A DNA stretch of 18,587 bases from Thermoplasmata archaeon. Its GTDB lineage: Archaea; Thermoplasmatota; Thermoplasmata; Lutacidiplasmatales; UBA184. Shown in pieces: positions 7,202 to 14,957 of the stretch. Where the stretch lies: assembly GCA_030044475.1 (NCBI GenBank), contig JASHVP010000072.1, positions 1-18,587 of the forward strand. The letters run 5' to 3'. The notes under the pieces are model-generated. The model worked only from the letters and a program-made list of their open reading frames with translations, ran no database searches and was not told where the DNA came from. The translations under genes and the position numbers were made by a program. Numbering within the stretch: position 1 is the first letter of the stretch; each line of letters opens with the position of its first letter.

Positions 7202-8137
7202 TTACGACCGCGCCGGCGCGCCCGCCGCGCCCCCCCGGGCCGTCGGACCCTTCACCGGGGGCCGGTACCGGAAGTCCTTGCGCATCGCGCGGAGTCGCTT
7301 GATCCGGTCGGCGGTCGGCGGATGGGTGGAGAACAGGCGCGTCACCGACGCGCCCCGGAACGGGTTCACGATGTAGAGGCTCGCCTGGGCCGGCGACCCG
7401 ACGTTGATCGGACGGCGCTGATTCGCGGACTCGAGCTTCTGGAGCGCGCTCGCGAGCGCCTCCGGGTCGCCGAGCGTCCAGGCGCCGACCTCGTCGGCCC
7501 GGTACTCGCGCGAGCGGGAGATCGCCAGCTGCACGAGCATCGCCGCGATCGGGGCCGTCACGATCGCGATCAAGAGGACGATCGGGTTGACGTTGCTCCG
7601 ACTGTTGCCGCCGCCGAACAGCATCGAGAAGAAGACGATCTGCGACGCGTAGGCGATCGCACCGGCGAGCGTCGCGGCGAACGTCATCAGGAGCACGTCG
7701 CGGTCGCGGATGTGCGCCAGTTCGTGGGCCAGGACTCCCTTTAGTTCGCGGTCGGTCAGGAGCGGCAGGATCCCTTCGGTCGCCGCCACGATCGCGTGGC
7801 GTTCGTCGCGGCCGGTCGCGAACGCATTCGGGGTCGGACTGGGAACGATCGCGAGGCGCGGGGCGACCAGGTGGAACTGCGGGGCGAGCTCGCCCACGAT
7901 CCGGGCGAGACGCGGCGCCTCCTGCGGCGTCACGATCCGCGCCTTGGTCGACCAGAGGACGATCTTGTCGCACCAGACGTAGGAGACCAGGTTGAGCACG
8001 AGGGAGATCCCGAGCGCGACGACGAGTCCGGCGATCCAGCTGCCGAAGACGAACTCGCCGACGAGGCCGCCGACCGCGACGAAGAGGGCGATGATGACCG
8101 CGAAGAGGATCGCGGCCTTGGTACGGACCCCGGCCAC
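7202..8137 (-). CDS. htpX: Membrane metalloprotease HtpX (M48 family)
   Basis: A zinc protease of the inner membrane that degrades damaged or misfolded membrane proteins. The 311-residue protein has two N-terminal hydrophobic spans at about 9-29 and 33-55. The zinc site HELAH is at 138-142 with catalytic Glu139, and two more hydrophobic segments lie at about 152-173 and 185-207. The third zinc ligand is Glu211 in SREYRADE, and THPPTADRI at 271-279 is a conserved family segment. The GTG at 8137 is preferred because a purine-rich site (ggaggggag) lies about 6-14 nt before it and the first membrane span follows directly. A zinc-ribbon gene follows after 4 bp, forming a two-gene unit. Confidence 0.94.
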   Translation of the reverse strand: MAGVRTKAAILFAVIIALFVAVGGLVGEFVFGSWIAGLVVALGISLVLNLVSYVWCDKIVLWSTKARIVTPQEAPRLARIVGELAPQFHLVAPRLAIVPSPTPNAFATGRDERHAIVAATEGILPLLTDRELKGVLAHELAHIRDRDVLLMTFAATLAGAIAYASQIVFFSMLFGGGNSRSNVNPIVLLIAIVTAPIAAMLVQLAISRSREYRADEVGAWTLGDPEALASALQKLESANQRRPINVGSPAQASLYIVNPFRGASVTRLFSTHPPTADRIKRLRAMRKDFRYRPPVKGPTARGGAAGAPARS

Positions 8138-8142
8138 CGTGG

Positions 8143-8151
8143 CTCCCCTCC
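8143..8151 (-). promoter_or_regulatory. Ribosome-binding site of htpX
   Basis: A purine run reading gaggggagc on the minus strand, within a longer gggggagggg stretch, lies 6-14 nt before the GTG at 8137. It supports this GTG as the start and contrasts with the leaderless look of several neighbouring genes. Confidence 0.5.
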
Positions 8152-8172
8152 CCCGTTGCTAGCGGGCGACCG

Positions 8173-8182
8173 CTCAAAAGCT
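8173..8182 (-). promoter_or_regulatory. Candidate promoter of htpX
   Basis: The 113-bp gap between tiaS and htpX contains one AT-rich word on the minus strand, cttttgag, about 40 nt before the htpX GTG. It predicts a leader of about 14 nt that would include the ggaggggag ribosome-binding site at roughly 8143-8151. Nothing else was seen in the gap. Confidence 0.4.
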
Positions 8183-8250
8183 CTCGGTGAAGGCCGAGGG
8201 GGCCTCCTCGCGCGGAGCACCGCGGCGCGGGCGCCGGCCGCCTTCCTCGG

Positions 8251-9567
8251 TCACCGGTCCGGCGAGAGCGGCGCGAGATGGCGGCGCGCGGACGGCGTCG
8301 GGTGGTAGGTGCCGGGCCGGAGGGGGGTCGGCGCGTCGCTCCACCGCCGGACCTCCGGGGGGACCCGGCTCCGACACCGCTCGCACCGGTAGCCGCGATT
8401 CGAGCCCAACGAGTGGGTCCGGCCCCCGCACGTCGGGCATCGCGGGGGGGCGCCGGGGGTCCGTCGCGGAGAGAGCCGGACGAGGCGGATCCCTTCCAGC
8501 CGGAGGGTCGGGTCGACCGATCGACTTCCCCACAGCCGGACCCGATCCCCCGGGCGCAGGGCGCGCGCCACGGCCGGCAGCGTCTTCGTCGGCTCGAAGG
8601 CGACCGCTCGGAGTCGCGCGCCCGTGTCGTCGCGGAGCACGAGGCGCACGTGTCCCCCCCGGAGCTCCTCGGGCTCCCCGTCGACCGTGCCCGCGACCCA
8701 GCCGGCCTCGTACGGGCCGAACGTGCGGACGGTCCGCGGAAGGAGGTGGTCCCCGGTCCCCTGGTTGGTGCGGTAGAGGATCCACCGGTCGACGGGCTCG
8801 GACCGCACCGTGCGACGGGCCCGGAGCGGCGCGTCGGGGCGGGTCCCCCGAAGTCCGTACAGGATCGGACACGGCGTGTGCGGCGTCACGAGCAGTCGCC
8901 TCGTGCGCGAGTCCTCGCAGAGGAACAGGCCCCTCTCCCGCTCTTGGGCCCGCCGCACGCTCGCCACCGAGACCCGGCGCGGGCGGCGCTCCCGCTCCGG
9001 CGACCGGTACGCGATCAACTCCCACGTCCGTCGCCGTCCGGGCCACGCGATCGCGGCGGCCGCACCGACCAGCCCTCGATCGTCGGCGACGGTGCGAACG
9101 TACGCTCCCCGCGACCAGAGGAGTCGGCGGACCCGATCGACGTCGACGATCGTGCGAACCGCCTCCCAGTAGAGCTCGTGCGGCAACGGACTGGGGACGG
9201 AGACGAGCGCCGGATCCGTCCCCGGCGCGCCGATCCGGGAGACCGCCCGGAGGCGGTCCCAGGCGGCGTCGAGGAACCGGCTCCGGGCGCCCTCCGACGG
9301 CGACCGGCCCGCCGAATAGCTCCAGACCGGGCGATGGTCGATCTCGCCGATCCGGCGGCGCGGACCGCTTCCGAGGCCGAACCGCGCCGCGAGCGCCGCG
9401 TTGCCGCGGGTCTTCCACGGCACGTTCGGGTTCAGTCGGACCAGCCGCGGTTCGCCGAGCACGTCGAGCCCGAACGTCCGGGCGACCGCCACGAGCTCCG
9501 TGAGAGCGTGGGTCGTGCAGCCTCCCTCGGGGCTGTCGGTGTCGTCGATCCCGACCCAGATCGGCAT
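8251..9567 (-). CDS. tiaS: tRNA-Ile2 2-agmatinylcytidine synthetase TiaS
   Basis: TiaS attaches agmatine to C34 of the CAU anticodon of tRNA-Ile2 using ATP, so that the tRNA reads AUA. The 438-residue protein opens with the signature GIDDTDSPEGGCTTH at 6-20 and continues with PWKTRGNAALA at about 50-60. A ferredoxin-like middle part follows. An OB-fold lies around 315-390 (AGWVAGTVDG through RVRLWGSR), and near the C-terminus there is a zinc ribbon with two CxxC pairs (CPTCGG and CERC). This domain order and length match the family. The start ATG at 9567 sits directly before the signature. The gene follows korB by 42 bp on the same strand, so it may be read from the korAB transcript or from a weak promoter of its own. 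Confidence 0.95.
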   Translation of the reverse strand: MPIWVGIDDTDSPEGGCTTHALTELVAVARTFGLDVLGEPRLVRLNPNVPWKTRGNAALAARFGLGSGPRRRIGEIDHRPVWSYSAGRSPSEGARSRFLDAAWDRLRAVSRIGAPGTDPALVSVPSPLPHELYWEAVRTIVDVDRVRRLLWSRGAYVRTVADDRGLVGAAAAIAWPGRRRTWELIAYRSPERERRPRRVSVASVRRAQERERGLFLCEDSRTRRLLVTPHTPCPILYGLRGTRPDAPLRARRTVRSEPVDRWILYRTNQGTGDHLLPRTVRTFGPYEAGWVAGTVDGEPEELRGGHVRLVLRDDTGARLRAVAFEPTKTLPAVARALRPGDRVRLWGSRSVDPTLRLEGIRLVRLSPRRTPGAPPRCPTCGGRTHSLGSNRGYRCERCRSRVPPEVRRWSDAPTPLRPGTYHPTPSARRHLAPLSPDR

Positions 9568-9589
9568 CCCGCCGCCCGAGGGCGAGCCG

Positions 9590-9600
9590 CGGCTTGAGCC
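9590..9600 (-). promoter_or_regulatory. Weak possible TATA element of tiaS
   Basis: The minus-strand word ggctcaagcc is centred about 28 nt before the tiaS ATG, the same spacing as the leaderless genes in this window. It is a poor TATA match, so read-through from korAB is an equal alternative. Confidence 0.2.
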
Positions 9601-9609
9601 GGACGGGCC

Positions 9610-10476
9610 CTACGCGAGGCCCGCGAGCAGTTTCTGGTAGGCCGCCAGGTTCGGCTCGACCGCGATCTCGGAGCGGACCGGGCCGAGGGTGGAGCCGACG
9701 AGCTTGAGCTCGAGGCCGTCGGCGTGGACCTCCTTCGGGCGGTGCATCACGCCGATCGGGATCCGGCCCTCCTCGACCGCCTCGAGGCAGAGCTGGAACA
9801 TCTTCTTCCGGTCGGTCGGGTCGTAGCCGGGGAGCTTCGCGACGTCCACGACCTTCTCGCGCCAGAGCTTGTACGTGTCGTTGTACGTCACGCACGGCGA
9901 GAGGTCCTCGACGAAGGCGAACCCGCGGCCCTCGCGGTTGAACCGCAGCGCCTCGGAGAGGATCGCGGTCATCCCCTTGGGGTCGCCCGAGAACGTCCGG
10001 GCGATGAAATTCGGTGCCGGGATGGAGAGCGCCGTCAAGATCGAGTGGAACGGCGGCTCGACGTTCCCCTCGAAACCGATCTGGCTCGTCGGGGACGCCT
10101 GGCCCTTCGTGAGCCCGTACGTCTCGTTGTTCATGACGATGTAGAGGATCGACGCGTTCTTCTTGAACGCGTGCATGAAGTGGCCCATCCCGATCGCGTA
10201 GCCGTCGCCGTCCCCCCCGGCCGCGACCACGGTGAGCGACGGGTTCGCCAGCTTCACGCCGACCGCCTGGGCGAGGAGCCGCCCGTGCAGGGCGTGGATC
10301 CCGTTGATCTCGAGGAAGTTGTGGATCGACCCGGAGCAGCCGATCCCGCCGACGAGGACCAGCTCGTGGACCGGGATCTTCAGCTCCTGGGCGGACTTCT
10401 TGACCGCCGCGAGGACGGAGAAGTCCCCGCAGCCGGGGCACCAGATCGGCGGGACCGGCTTCGCGGACTGGACCAT
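9610..10476 (-). CDS. korB: 2-oxoacid:ferredoxin oxidoreductase, beta subunit
   Basis: The TPP and [4Fe-4S] subunit of the enzyme that oxidatively decarboxylates a 2-oxoacid to an acyl-CoA and reduces ferredoxin. The 288-residue protein has the cluster ligands Cys13 and Cys16 (WCPGCGDFS), Cys47 (GGIGCSGS) and Cys195 (EDLSPC). The TPP/Mg site is GGDGDGYAIG at 87-96, ending in MNNETYGLTKGQ at 115-126. All expected residues are present. The ATG at 10476 is immediately next to the korA stop, and a gggagg site lies inside the korA end, so the two subunits are translationally coupled. Substrate cannot be fixed from sequence: 2-oxoglutarate, pyruvate and branched or longer 2-oxoacids are all possible for this two-subunit type. 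Confidence 0.94.
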   Translation of the reverse strand: MVQSAKPVPPIWCPGCGDFSVLAAVKKSAQELKIPVHELVLVGGIGCSGSIHNFLEINGIHALHGRLLAQAVGVKLANPSLTVVAAGGDGDGYAIGMGHFMHAFKKNASILYIVMNNETYGLTKGQASPTSQIGFEGNVEPPFHSILTALSIPAPNFIARTFSGDPKGMTAILSEALRFNREGRGFAFVEDLSPCVTYNDTYKLWREKVVDVAKLPGYDPTDRKKMFQLCLEAVEEGRIPIGVMHRPKEVHADGLELKLVGSTLGPVRSEIAVEPNLAAYQKLLAGLA

Positions 10477-12270
10477 CTACGCCGCCTCCCGGATCTGCGC
10501 CACGATCTCGGGCGCGCGGAACGAGAAGCCGTCGTACCGAAGGACCGAACGAAGCTTCGCGTGCTGCGCCGGCATCGTCTCGCGGAGGAGCCGCGCGAAC
10601 TGGCCGGTGTAGTTGTGCTCCACGACGTACGCGACGTCGACGGAGGCGAGGAACGGGTCGATCTCGTGGGTCGGGACGGGGTAGAGGGTCCGGGCCTGGA
10701 GGTACCGCGTCGCGACCCCCCGATGTTCGAGCAGTTGGCGGGCTTCCTGGATCGGGCCGGACGTGCTCCCGAAGCCGACGAGGCCGATCCGGGCCGACGG
10801 CGGACCGAAGACCCGCGACTCGGGCAGCTCGTCCCGGGCGCGCACCATCTTCTCCATCCGCTTCCGCATCATCCTCAGTCGATTGGCCGGATTGACGGAG
10901 ACGTGGCCCCACTCGTCATGCTCGTTGCCGGTCACCTCCGACCAGATCCCGGGGGTCCCGGGCGGGGCGAACGGGCTGACCCCGTCGTCCTGGAGCTCGT
11001 AGACCTTGTACTGGGCCATCTGCGCGACGCTCTCGCCGGTGAGCCGCTTGCCGCGGTCGACCCGCACGTGGGCGAGGTCGAACCGCTCGCTCGTGGTGGT
11101 GTTCTGGCAGAGCGCTTGGTCGAGCAGCAGGATCACGGGCACCCGCCACCGCTCGGCGAGGTTGAGCGCGTCGACCGTCATCCCGAACGCGTCGAGGGGG
11201 GTCGCCGGCGCGACGATGAATCGCGGGTACTCCCCGTGCCCCAGGTTGGCGAGGTGCGAGAGGTCGGACTGCTCGTGCCTCGTTGGTTGGCCGGTCGACG
11301 GCCCGACCCGCTGGCAGTCGGCGACGACGATCGGGATCTCGGCCGCCCCCGCGTGGCCGATCCCCTCGGTCATGAGCGAGAGGCCCGGCCCGCTGGTGGA
11401 CGTCATTACGCGGGCGCCGGCGTACGACGCCCCGATGATCATGTTGACCGCCGCGAGCTCGTCCTCGGCCTGCCGGACGACCCCACCGAAGGCCGGGAGG
11501 TACCGTTGCAGGTACTCCATCACCTCGGTGGCGGGCGTGATCGGGTAGCCCGCGAAGAACCGTCCGCCGCCGACGACGAAGCCGAGCGCCACCGCCTGGT
11601 TGCCGGTGGTGAGGATCAGGTCGTGCGCGTCGCCCTCCGCGACGGCGAACCGGCCGGCGACGCCGGGCGCTTCGATCGCCGCCTTCCGTCCGATCTCGAG
11701 CGCCTTGAGGTTCTTTTCGAGCGCTTCGCCGCCCCGACGCTTGAACCGCTCCTCGATGACCGCCCGGGTCGTCGTCGGGTCGAAGCCGAAGAGGACGGAG
11801 AGGGCCCCGTAGGCGGCCGTGTTCTTGAAGATCGGCTGGCCGAGCGGACCGCCGACCAGGGTCGCGAATGGGAAGCCGGCCGAATTCGGCAGGTCGACCT
11901 GGAAGGTCGTGGAATCGTACAAGATGAAGCCGTGGCCCGCCATCTCCTCGCGGCCCATCTCGATGGCGTCCTTGTCGAATGCCACGAGCGTGTCGACCTG
12001 CGACTTCACCGCCGAGATCGGGTCCCGGCTCGCGCGAACGGACGCGTCCGCATGGCCGCCCCGGATGCGGGAGAGGACGTTCCGGGAGGTGTAGACGTAG
12101 AGGCCGTGCTTGCGGAAGTACCGGCCGAGCAGGTCCGAGACGGTCAGGGTCCCGTCCCCGCCCTGGCCCCCGATCATCACGCTGAGGTCCGTGAGCTCGA
12201 TCGGGGCGCGCTCCGCGGGGGGCGTTTCGCCGGCGGAGATCGGCGTCGTACGGGCGGCGGGGGTCGTCAT
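10477..12270 (-). CDS. korA: 2-oxoacid:ferredoxin oxidoreductase, fused gamma-alpha subunit
   Basis: Partner of KorB and of the fused type found in Sulfolobus, Thermoplasma and haloarchaea. With the ATG at 12270 it is 597 residues. The gamma domain (about 28-200) begins VMIGGQGGDGTLT and includes SRIRGGHADASVR. The alpha (pyrimidine-binding) domain runs from about 218 (LTTGNQAVALGF). It contains the signature GYPITP at 241-246, the TPP-activating region RQAEDELAAVNM at 266-277, TSTSGPGLSLM at 290-300 and PTRHEQSDL at 329-337. The C-terminal domain has RTLYPVPTHEI and VEHNYTGQ. The frame is open to an earlier ATG at 12339, but that lies upstream of the TATA box and the extra residues are not conserved-looking, so 12270 is preferred. 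It diverges from the synthase operon across 151 bp. Confidence 0.94.
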   Translation of the reverse strand: MTTPAARTTPISAGETPPAERAPIELTDLSVMIGGQGGDGTLTVSDLLGRYFRKHGLYVYTSRNVLSRIRGGHADASVRASRDPISAVKSQVDTLVAFDKDAIEMGREEMAGHGFILYDSTTFQVDLPNSAGFPFATLVGGPLGQPIFKNTAAYGALSVLFGFDPTTTRAVIEERFKRRGGEALEKNLKALEIGRKAAIEAPGVAGRFAVAEGDAHDLILTTGNQAVALGFVVGGGRFFAGYPITPATEVMEYLQRYLPAFGGVVRQAEDELAAVNMIIGASYAGARVMTSTSGPGLSLMTEGIGHAGAAEIPIVVADCQRVGPSTGQPTRHEQSDLSHLANLGHGEYPRFIVAPATPLDAFGMTVDALNLAERWRVPVILLLDQALCQNTTTSERFDLAHVRVDRGKRLTGESVAQMAQYKVYELQDDGVSPFAPPGTPGIWSEVTGNEHDEWGHVSVNPANRLRMMRKRMEKMVRARDELPESRVFGPPSARIGLVGFGSTSGPIQEARQLLEHRGVATRYLQARTLYPVPTHEIDPFLASVDVAYVVEHNYTGQFARLLRETMPAQHAKLRSVLRYDGFSFRAPEIVAQIREAA

Positions 12271-12325
12271 GGAATCGGCGGTCGAGCGGTCCCTCCGAGA
12301 GTAGCACGTGTTTGAGGTCCGCGCT

Positions 12326-12334
12326 CTATTTAAC
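12326..12334 (-). promoter_or_regulatory. TATA box of korAB
   Basis: The minus-strand word gttaaatag is the most AT-rich element in the divergent gap. It predicts transcription from about 12304, giving a 34-nt leader to the korA ATG at 12270. A ggaggg at 12291-12296 lies about 20 nt before the ATG, too far for an ordinary ribosome-binding site. Confidence 0.55.
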
Positions 12335-12387
12335 GCCATATCCGACAGACGGCCGCCGCCCGTGTCGGCGCGCGCTCCCCTCTCGAC

Positions 12388-12400
12388 AAACGTTAATTCG
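12388..12400 (+). promoter_or_regulatory. TATA box of the synthase-isomerase-thiolase operon
   Basis: The plus-strand word acgttaattcg is centred about 26 nt before the ATG at 12422. Transcription would begin at or one base before the ATG, so the first gene is probably leaderless. It lies about 65 bp from the korAB TATA box, so both promoters share one short regulatory gap. Confidence 0.55.
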
Positions 12401-12421
12401 CCGCCTCGGGTAGAACCGGCG

Positions 12422-13669
12422 ATGCCGGAGCCCGGCCTCGTCGAGGACTACCACCCGGCGACCGCGTCGCAGCGGCACTTCCCCGCGTCGATCGAGCTCT
12501 GGGACGAGACGCTCCGGGACGGGGAGCAGGCGCCGGGCGTCCACTTCTCTCCGGAGGAGAAGCTTCGCATCGCCGAGCTGCTGTCCGACATCGGGGTCGG
12601 CGTCGTCAACGCCGGGATCCCCGTCGTCTCCCGGGAGGAGGCGGAGGCCGTCCGGCGCGTCGCGCATGCGGGACTGAAGACGAAGGTGCTGGCGGCCGCC
12701 CGCACGGTGCCCCGGGACGTCGAGGCGGTCGTCGACAGCGGGGTGACGCACATCGCCATCTTCGTCGCCGCGAGCGAGGTCCATCTCCGGTACAAGCTGA
12801 AGATGACGCAGGAGGAGGTCCTGGCCGCCTCGCTCGCCTCGGTGCGACGGGCGAAGGAGGCCGGATTGCACACCGCGTTCGTGACCGAGGACACGGTGCG
12901 CGCCCCGTTCGACTTCGTCGAGCGACTCTACACGGCCGTCCAGGACGCCGGGGCCGACCGCCTGGTGGTCGCGGACACAGTCGGCATCATGACCCCGCTG
13001 ACGTTTCGATGGTACCTGACCGAGTTCGTCCGCCGGGTCCGGCCGAAGGACCTCTCCGTCCACTGCCACAACGACTTCGGACTCGCCACGGCGAACACGA
13101 TCACCGCGGTCGAATGCGGCGCCCGGGCCCCGCACGTCTGCGTCAACGGACTCGGCGAGCGCGCGGGCAACGCCGCCTTGGAGGAGGTTGTCCTGGGGCT
13201 GGAGTCGCTCTACGGGGTCCGGACGGGGGTCGATACGCGGCGGCTGTTCGAGCTCTCCCGGCTGGTCGAGGAGCTGAGCGGCGTGCCGATCGGCGTCAAC
13301 AAGGCGCTCGTCGGGTACAACGCGTTCTCCCACGAGGCCGGGATCCACACGCACGGGATCCTCGCGAACACGCTCACCTACGAGCCGCTCCAGCCCGGGG
13401 CGATCGGCCGCGAGCGGCAGCTGATCCTGGGGAAGCACACCGGGCGGGCGGCCGTCGTGGAGAAGTTGAAGGAGCGCGGCGCGACCGCCTCCGACCCGAT
13501 CCTGGCCCAGCTGCTCGAGCGGATCAAGCTCGAGGGGGAGGCCCGCTCGAAGGACGAGCTGCGGCGCTTCCTCGACGAGTACCGGTCGATTTTTGAGCGG
13601 CCGGGACTGTCCGACGCGGAGTTCTGGGCGATGGTCGAGGCCGCCGGGATCCGGACGGTGACCGCATGA
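12422..13669 (+). CDS. LeuA/AksA/NifV-family synthase (homocitrate or 2-isopropylmalate type)
   Basis: Condenses acetyl-CoA with a 2-oxoacid. The 415-residue protein has the TIM-barrel signatures LWDETLRDGEQAPG at 26-39 with metal-binding Asp28, and the metal ligands His214 and His216 in SVHCHNDFGLATANT. It also has VNGLGERAGNAALEEV at 241-256 and HEAGIHTHGI at 304-313. The protein ends after the two short subdomains and lacks the C-terminal leucine-binding regulatory domain of normal LeuA, which favours a homocitrate/AksA/NifV-type enzyme. The HCHNDFG wording points the same way, but the 2-oxoacid (2-oxoglutarate, 2-oxoisovalerate, pyruvate or oxaloacetate) is not settled. An upstream in-frame ATG at 12308 precedes the TATA box and is rejected. 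The stop overlaps the next start by 4 bp. Confidence 0.85.
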   Translation: MPEPGLVEDYHPATASQRHFPASIELWDETLRDGEQAPGVHFSPEEKLRIAELLSDIGVGVVNAGIPVVSREEAEAVRRVAHAGLKTKVLAAARTVPRDVEAVVDSGVTHIAIFVAASEVHLRYKLKMTQEEVLAASLASVRRAKEAGLHTAFVTEDTVRAPFDFVERLYTAVQDAGADRLVVADTVGIMTPLTFRWYLTEFVRRVRPKDLSVHCHNDFGLATANTITAVECGARAPHVCVNGLGERAGNAALEEVVLGLESLYGVRTGVDTRRLFELSRLVEELSGVPIGVNKALVGYNAFSHEAGIHTHGILANTLTYEPLQPGAIGRERQLILGKHTGRAAVVEKLKERGATASDPILAQLLERIKLEGEARSKDELRRFLDEYRSIFERPGLSDAEFWAMVEAAGIRTVTA

Positions 13670-14949
13670 GCGGCGCGAACGGCCACGGAGCGACCCTCGC
13701 CGAGAAGATCCTCGCGCGGTCCGCGGGCCTGGAGCACGTGGTCCCCGGCGAGATCGTCGAAGGGAACGTCGACCTCGCGATGATGCACGAGCAGGGGGCG
13801 CAGACCGTCGCCCCGTTCCACCAGATGGGCGCGACGGAGGTCTGGGACCCCGACCGCGTCGTCATCGCGATCGACCACTGGGTGCCGGCGTCCACGGAGG
13901 GCGCGGCGGTCCTGCACCGGATGCTCCGGAAGTTCGCCGCCGAGACCCGTCTGGAGCACTTCTACGACGTCGGCCAGCACGGGATCTGCCACCAGATCCT
14001 CGCCGAGAACGGCTGGGTCGTCCCGGGCGACCTCGCGGTGGGGACGGACTCCCACACCAACATGCTCGGGGCGATGGGCGCCGTCGCCGCCGGCATCGGC
14101 CCGACGGAGATGGCGGCGGTGCTCGCGCTCGGCCGCCTTTGGCTGAAGGTCCCCCCGACCGTCCGGATCGAGGTGCGGGGACGGTTCGGGCCCGGGGTGA
14201 CGGCCAAGGACCTCGTCCTGCGGATCCTGGGCGAGGTGAAGACGACGGGAGCCCAGTACAAGTCGGTCGAGTACGGCGGCCCCACGATCGACCGCCTGTC
14301 GATGCCCGAGCGGTTCACGATCTGCAACATGACCACCGAGATGGGGGCCAAGACCGGGATGGTGGCCCCCGACCAGACGACGTACGACTACCTCGCTCCG
14401 ATCGCGAAGCACGCGATGCATCCCCTGCGTCCCGACCCCGATGCCGCGTACGAGCGACGGGTGGAGATCGACGTCGACGGGATGCCCCCGATGGTGGCGT
14501 GTCCGTATTCGCCCGACAACGTCCGGCCCCTCCCGGAGGTCGCGCGCGAGCACGTCGTGATCGACCAGGCGTTCCTCGGGTCGTGCACGAACGCCCGGAT
14601 CGAGGACCTTCGGGAGGGGGCGGCGCTGATGAAGGGCCAGAAGGTCGCGAAGGGAGTGCGGTTCATCGTCTCGCCGGCGTCGACGAAGATCTACGACCAG
14701 TGCCTCAAGGAAGGGCTCGTCCAGCTGTTCACGGACGCGGGGGCGGTGTTCACGAACTCGAGCTGCTCCGCCTGCTTCGGGGGGAACATGGGCATCCTGG
14801 CCCCGGACGAGACGTGCGCCTCGTCGTCGAACCGGAACTTCCCCGGTCGGATGGGCGCCAAGGAAGCGAAGATCTACCTGATGTCGCCGGCCGCGGTCGT
14901 CGCCAGCGCGATCCGCGGCGAGGTCTCCGACCCTCGCGAGTTCGCCTAG
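13666..14949 (+). CDS. Homoaconitase/isopropylmalate isomerase, large subunit
   Basis: The [4Fe-4S] subunit of an aconitase-family hydro-lyase that moves the hydroxyl group of the synthase product via a cis-unsaturated intermediate. The 427-residue length is right for the archaeal stand-alone large subunit (LeuC/AksD/HacA). Key parts are GTDSHTNMLGAMG at 126-138, GSCTNARIEDL at 305-315 with cluster ligand Cys307, SSCSACFGG at 365-373 with Cys367 and Cys370, and SSSNRNFPGRMG at 386-397. The CxxC linker is Ser-Ala rather than the common Gly-Pro or Gly-Ala. It starts at an ATG overlapping the synthase stop (ATGA) and ends 8 bp before the small subunit. The family is certain; the substrate class is not. 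Confidence 0.9.
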   Translation: MSGANGHGATLAEKILARSAGLEHVVPGEIVEGNVDLAMMHEQGAQTVAPFHQMGATEVWDPDRVVIAIDHWVPASTEGAAVLHRMLRKFAAETRLEHFYDVGQHGICHQILAENGWVVPGDLAVGTDSHTNMLGAMGAVAAGIGPTEMAAVLALGRLWLKVPPTVRIEVRGRFGPGVTAKDLVLRILGEVKTTGAQYKSVEYGGPTIDRLSMPERFTICNMTTEMGAKTGMVAPDQTTYDYLAPIAKHAMHPLRPDPDAAYERRVEIDVDGMPPMVACPYSPDNVRPLPEVAREHVVIDQAFLGSCTNARIEDLREGAALMKGQKVAKGVRFIVSPASTKIYDQCLKEGLVQLFTDAGAVFTNSSCSACFGGNMGILAPDETCASSSNRNFPGRMGAKEAKIYLMSPAAVVASAIRGEVSDPREFA

Positions 14950-14953
14950 GAGG
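14949..14953 (+). promoter_or_regulatory. Ribosome-binding site of the small isomerase subunit
   Basis: The sequence ggagg begins on the last base of the large-subunit stop codon and ends 4 nt before the GTG at 14958. It identifies this GTG as the start. It is the only junction in the operon without a stop/start overlap. Confidence 0.6.
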
Positions 14954-14957
14954 CCGC

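Noticed and set aside
8174..10912. Minus-strand open frame of 912 codons spanning tiaS and korB
   Set aside because: It is a GC-driven shadow rich in Arg, Gly and Pro that lies across two well-recognised genes in another frame and has no family-like motif.
9724..12315. Plus-strand open frame of 863 codons antisense to korA and korB
   Set aside because: Its composition is repetitive Arg/Asp/Glu/Gly, it has no recognisable domain, and it lies opposite complete, motif-verified genes.
12271..12339. korA start at the ATG at 12339
   Set aside because: That ATG lies upstream of the TATA box and so would not be on the mRNA. The ATG at 12270 suits the family N-terminus.
12308..12421. Upstream start for the LeuA-like synthase (GTG/ATG near 12308)
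   Set aside because: It precedes the TATA element at 12388-12400 and would overlap the korA promoter. The ATG at 12422 is at leaderless spacing.
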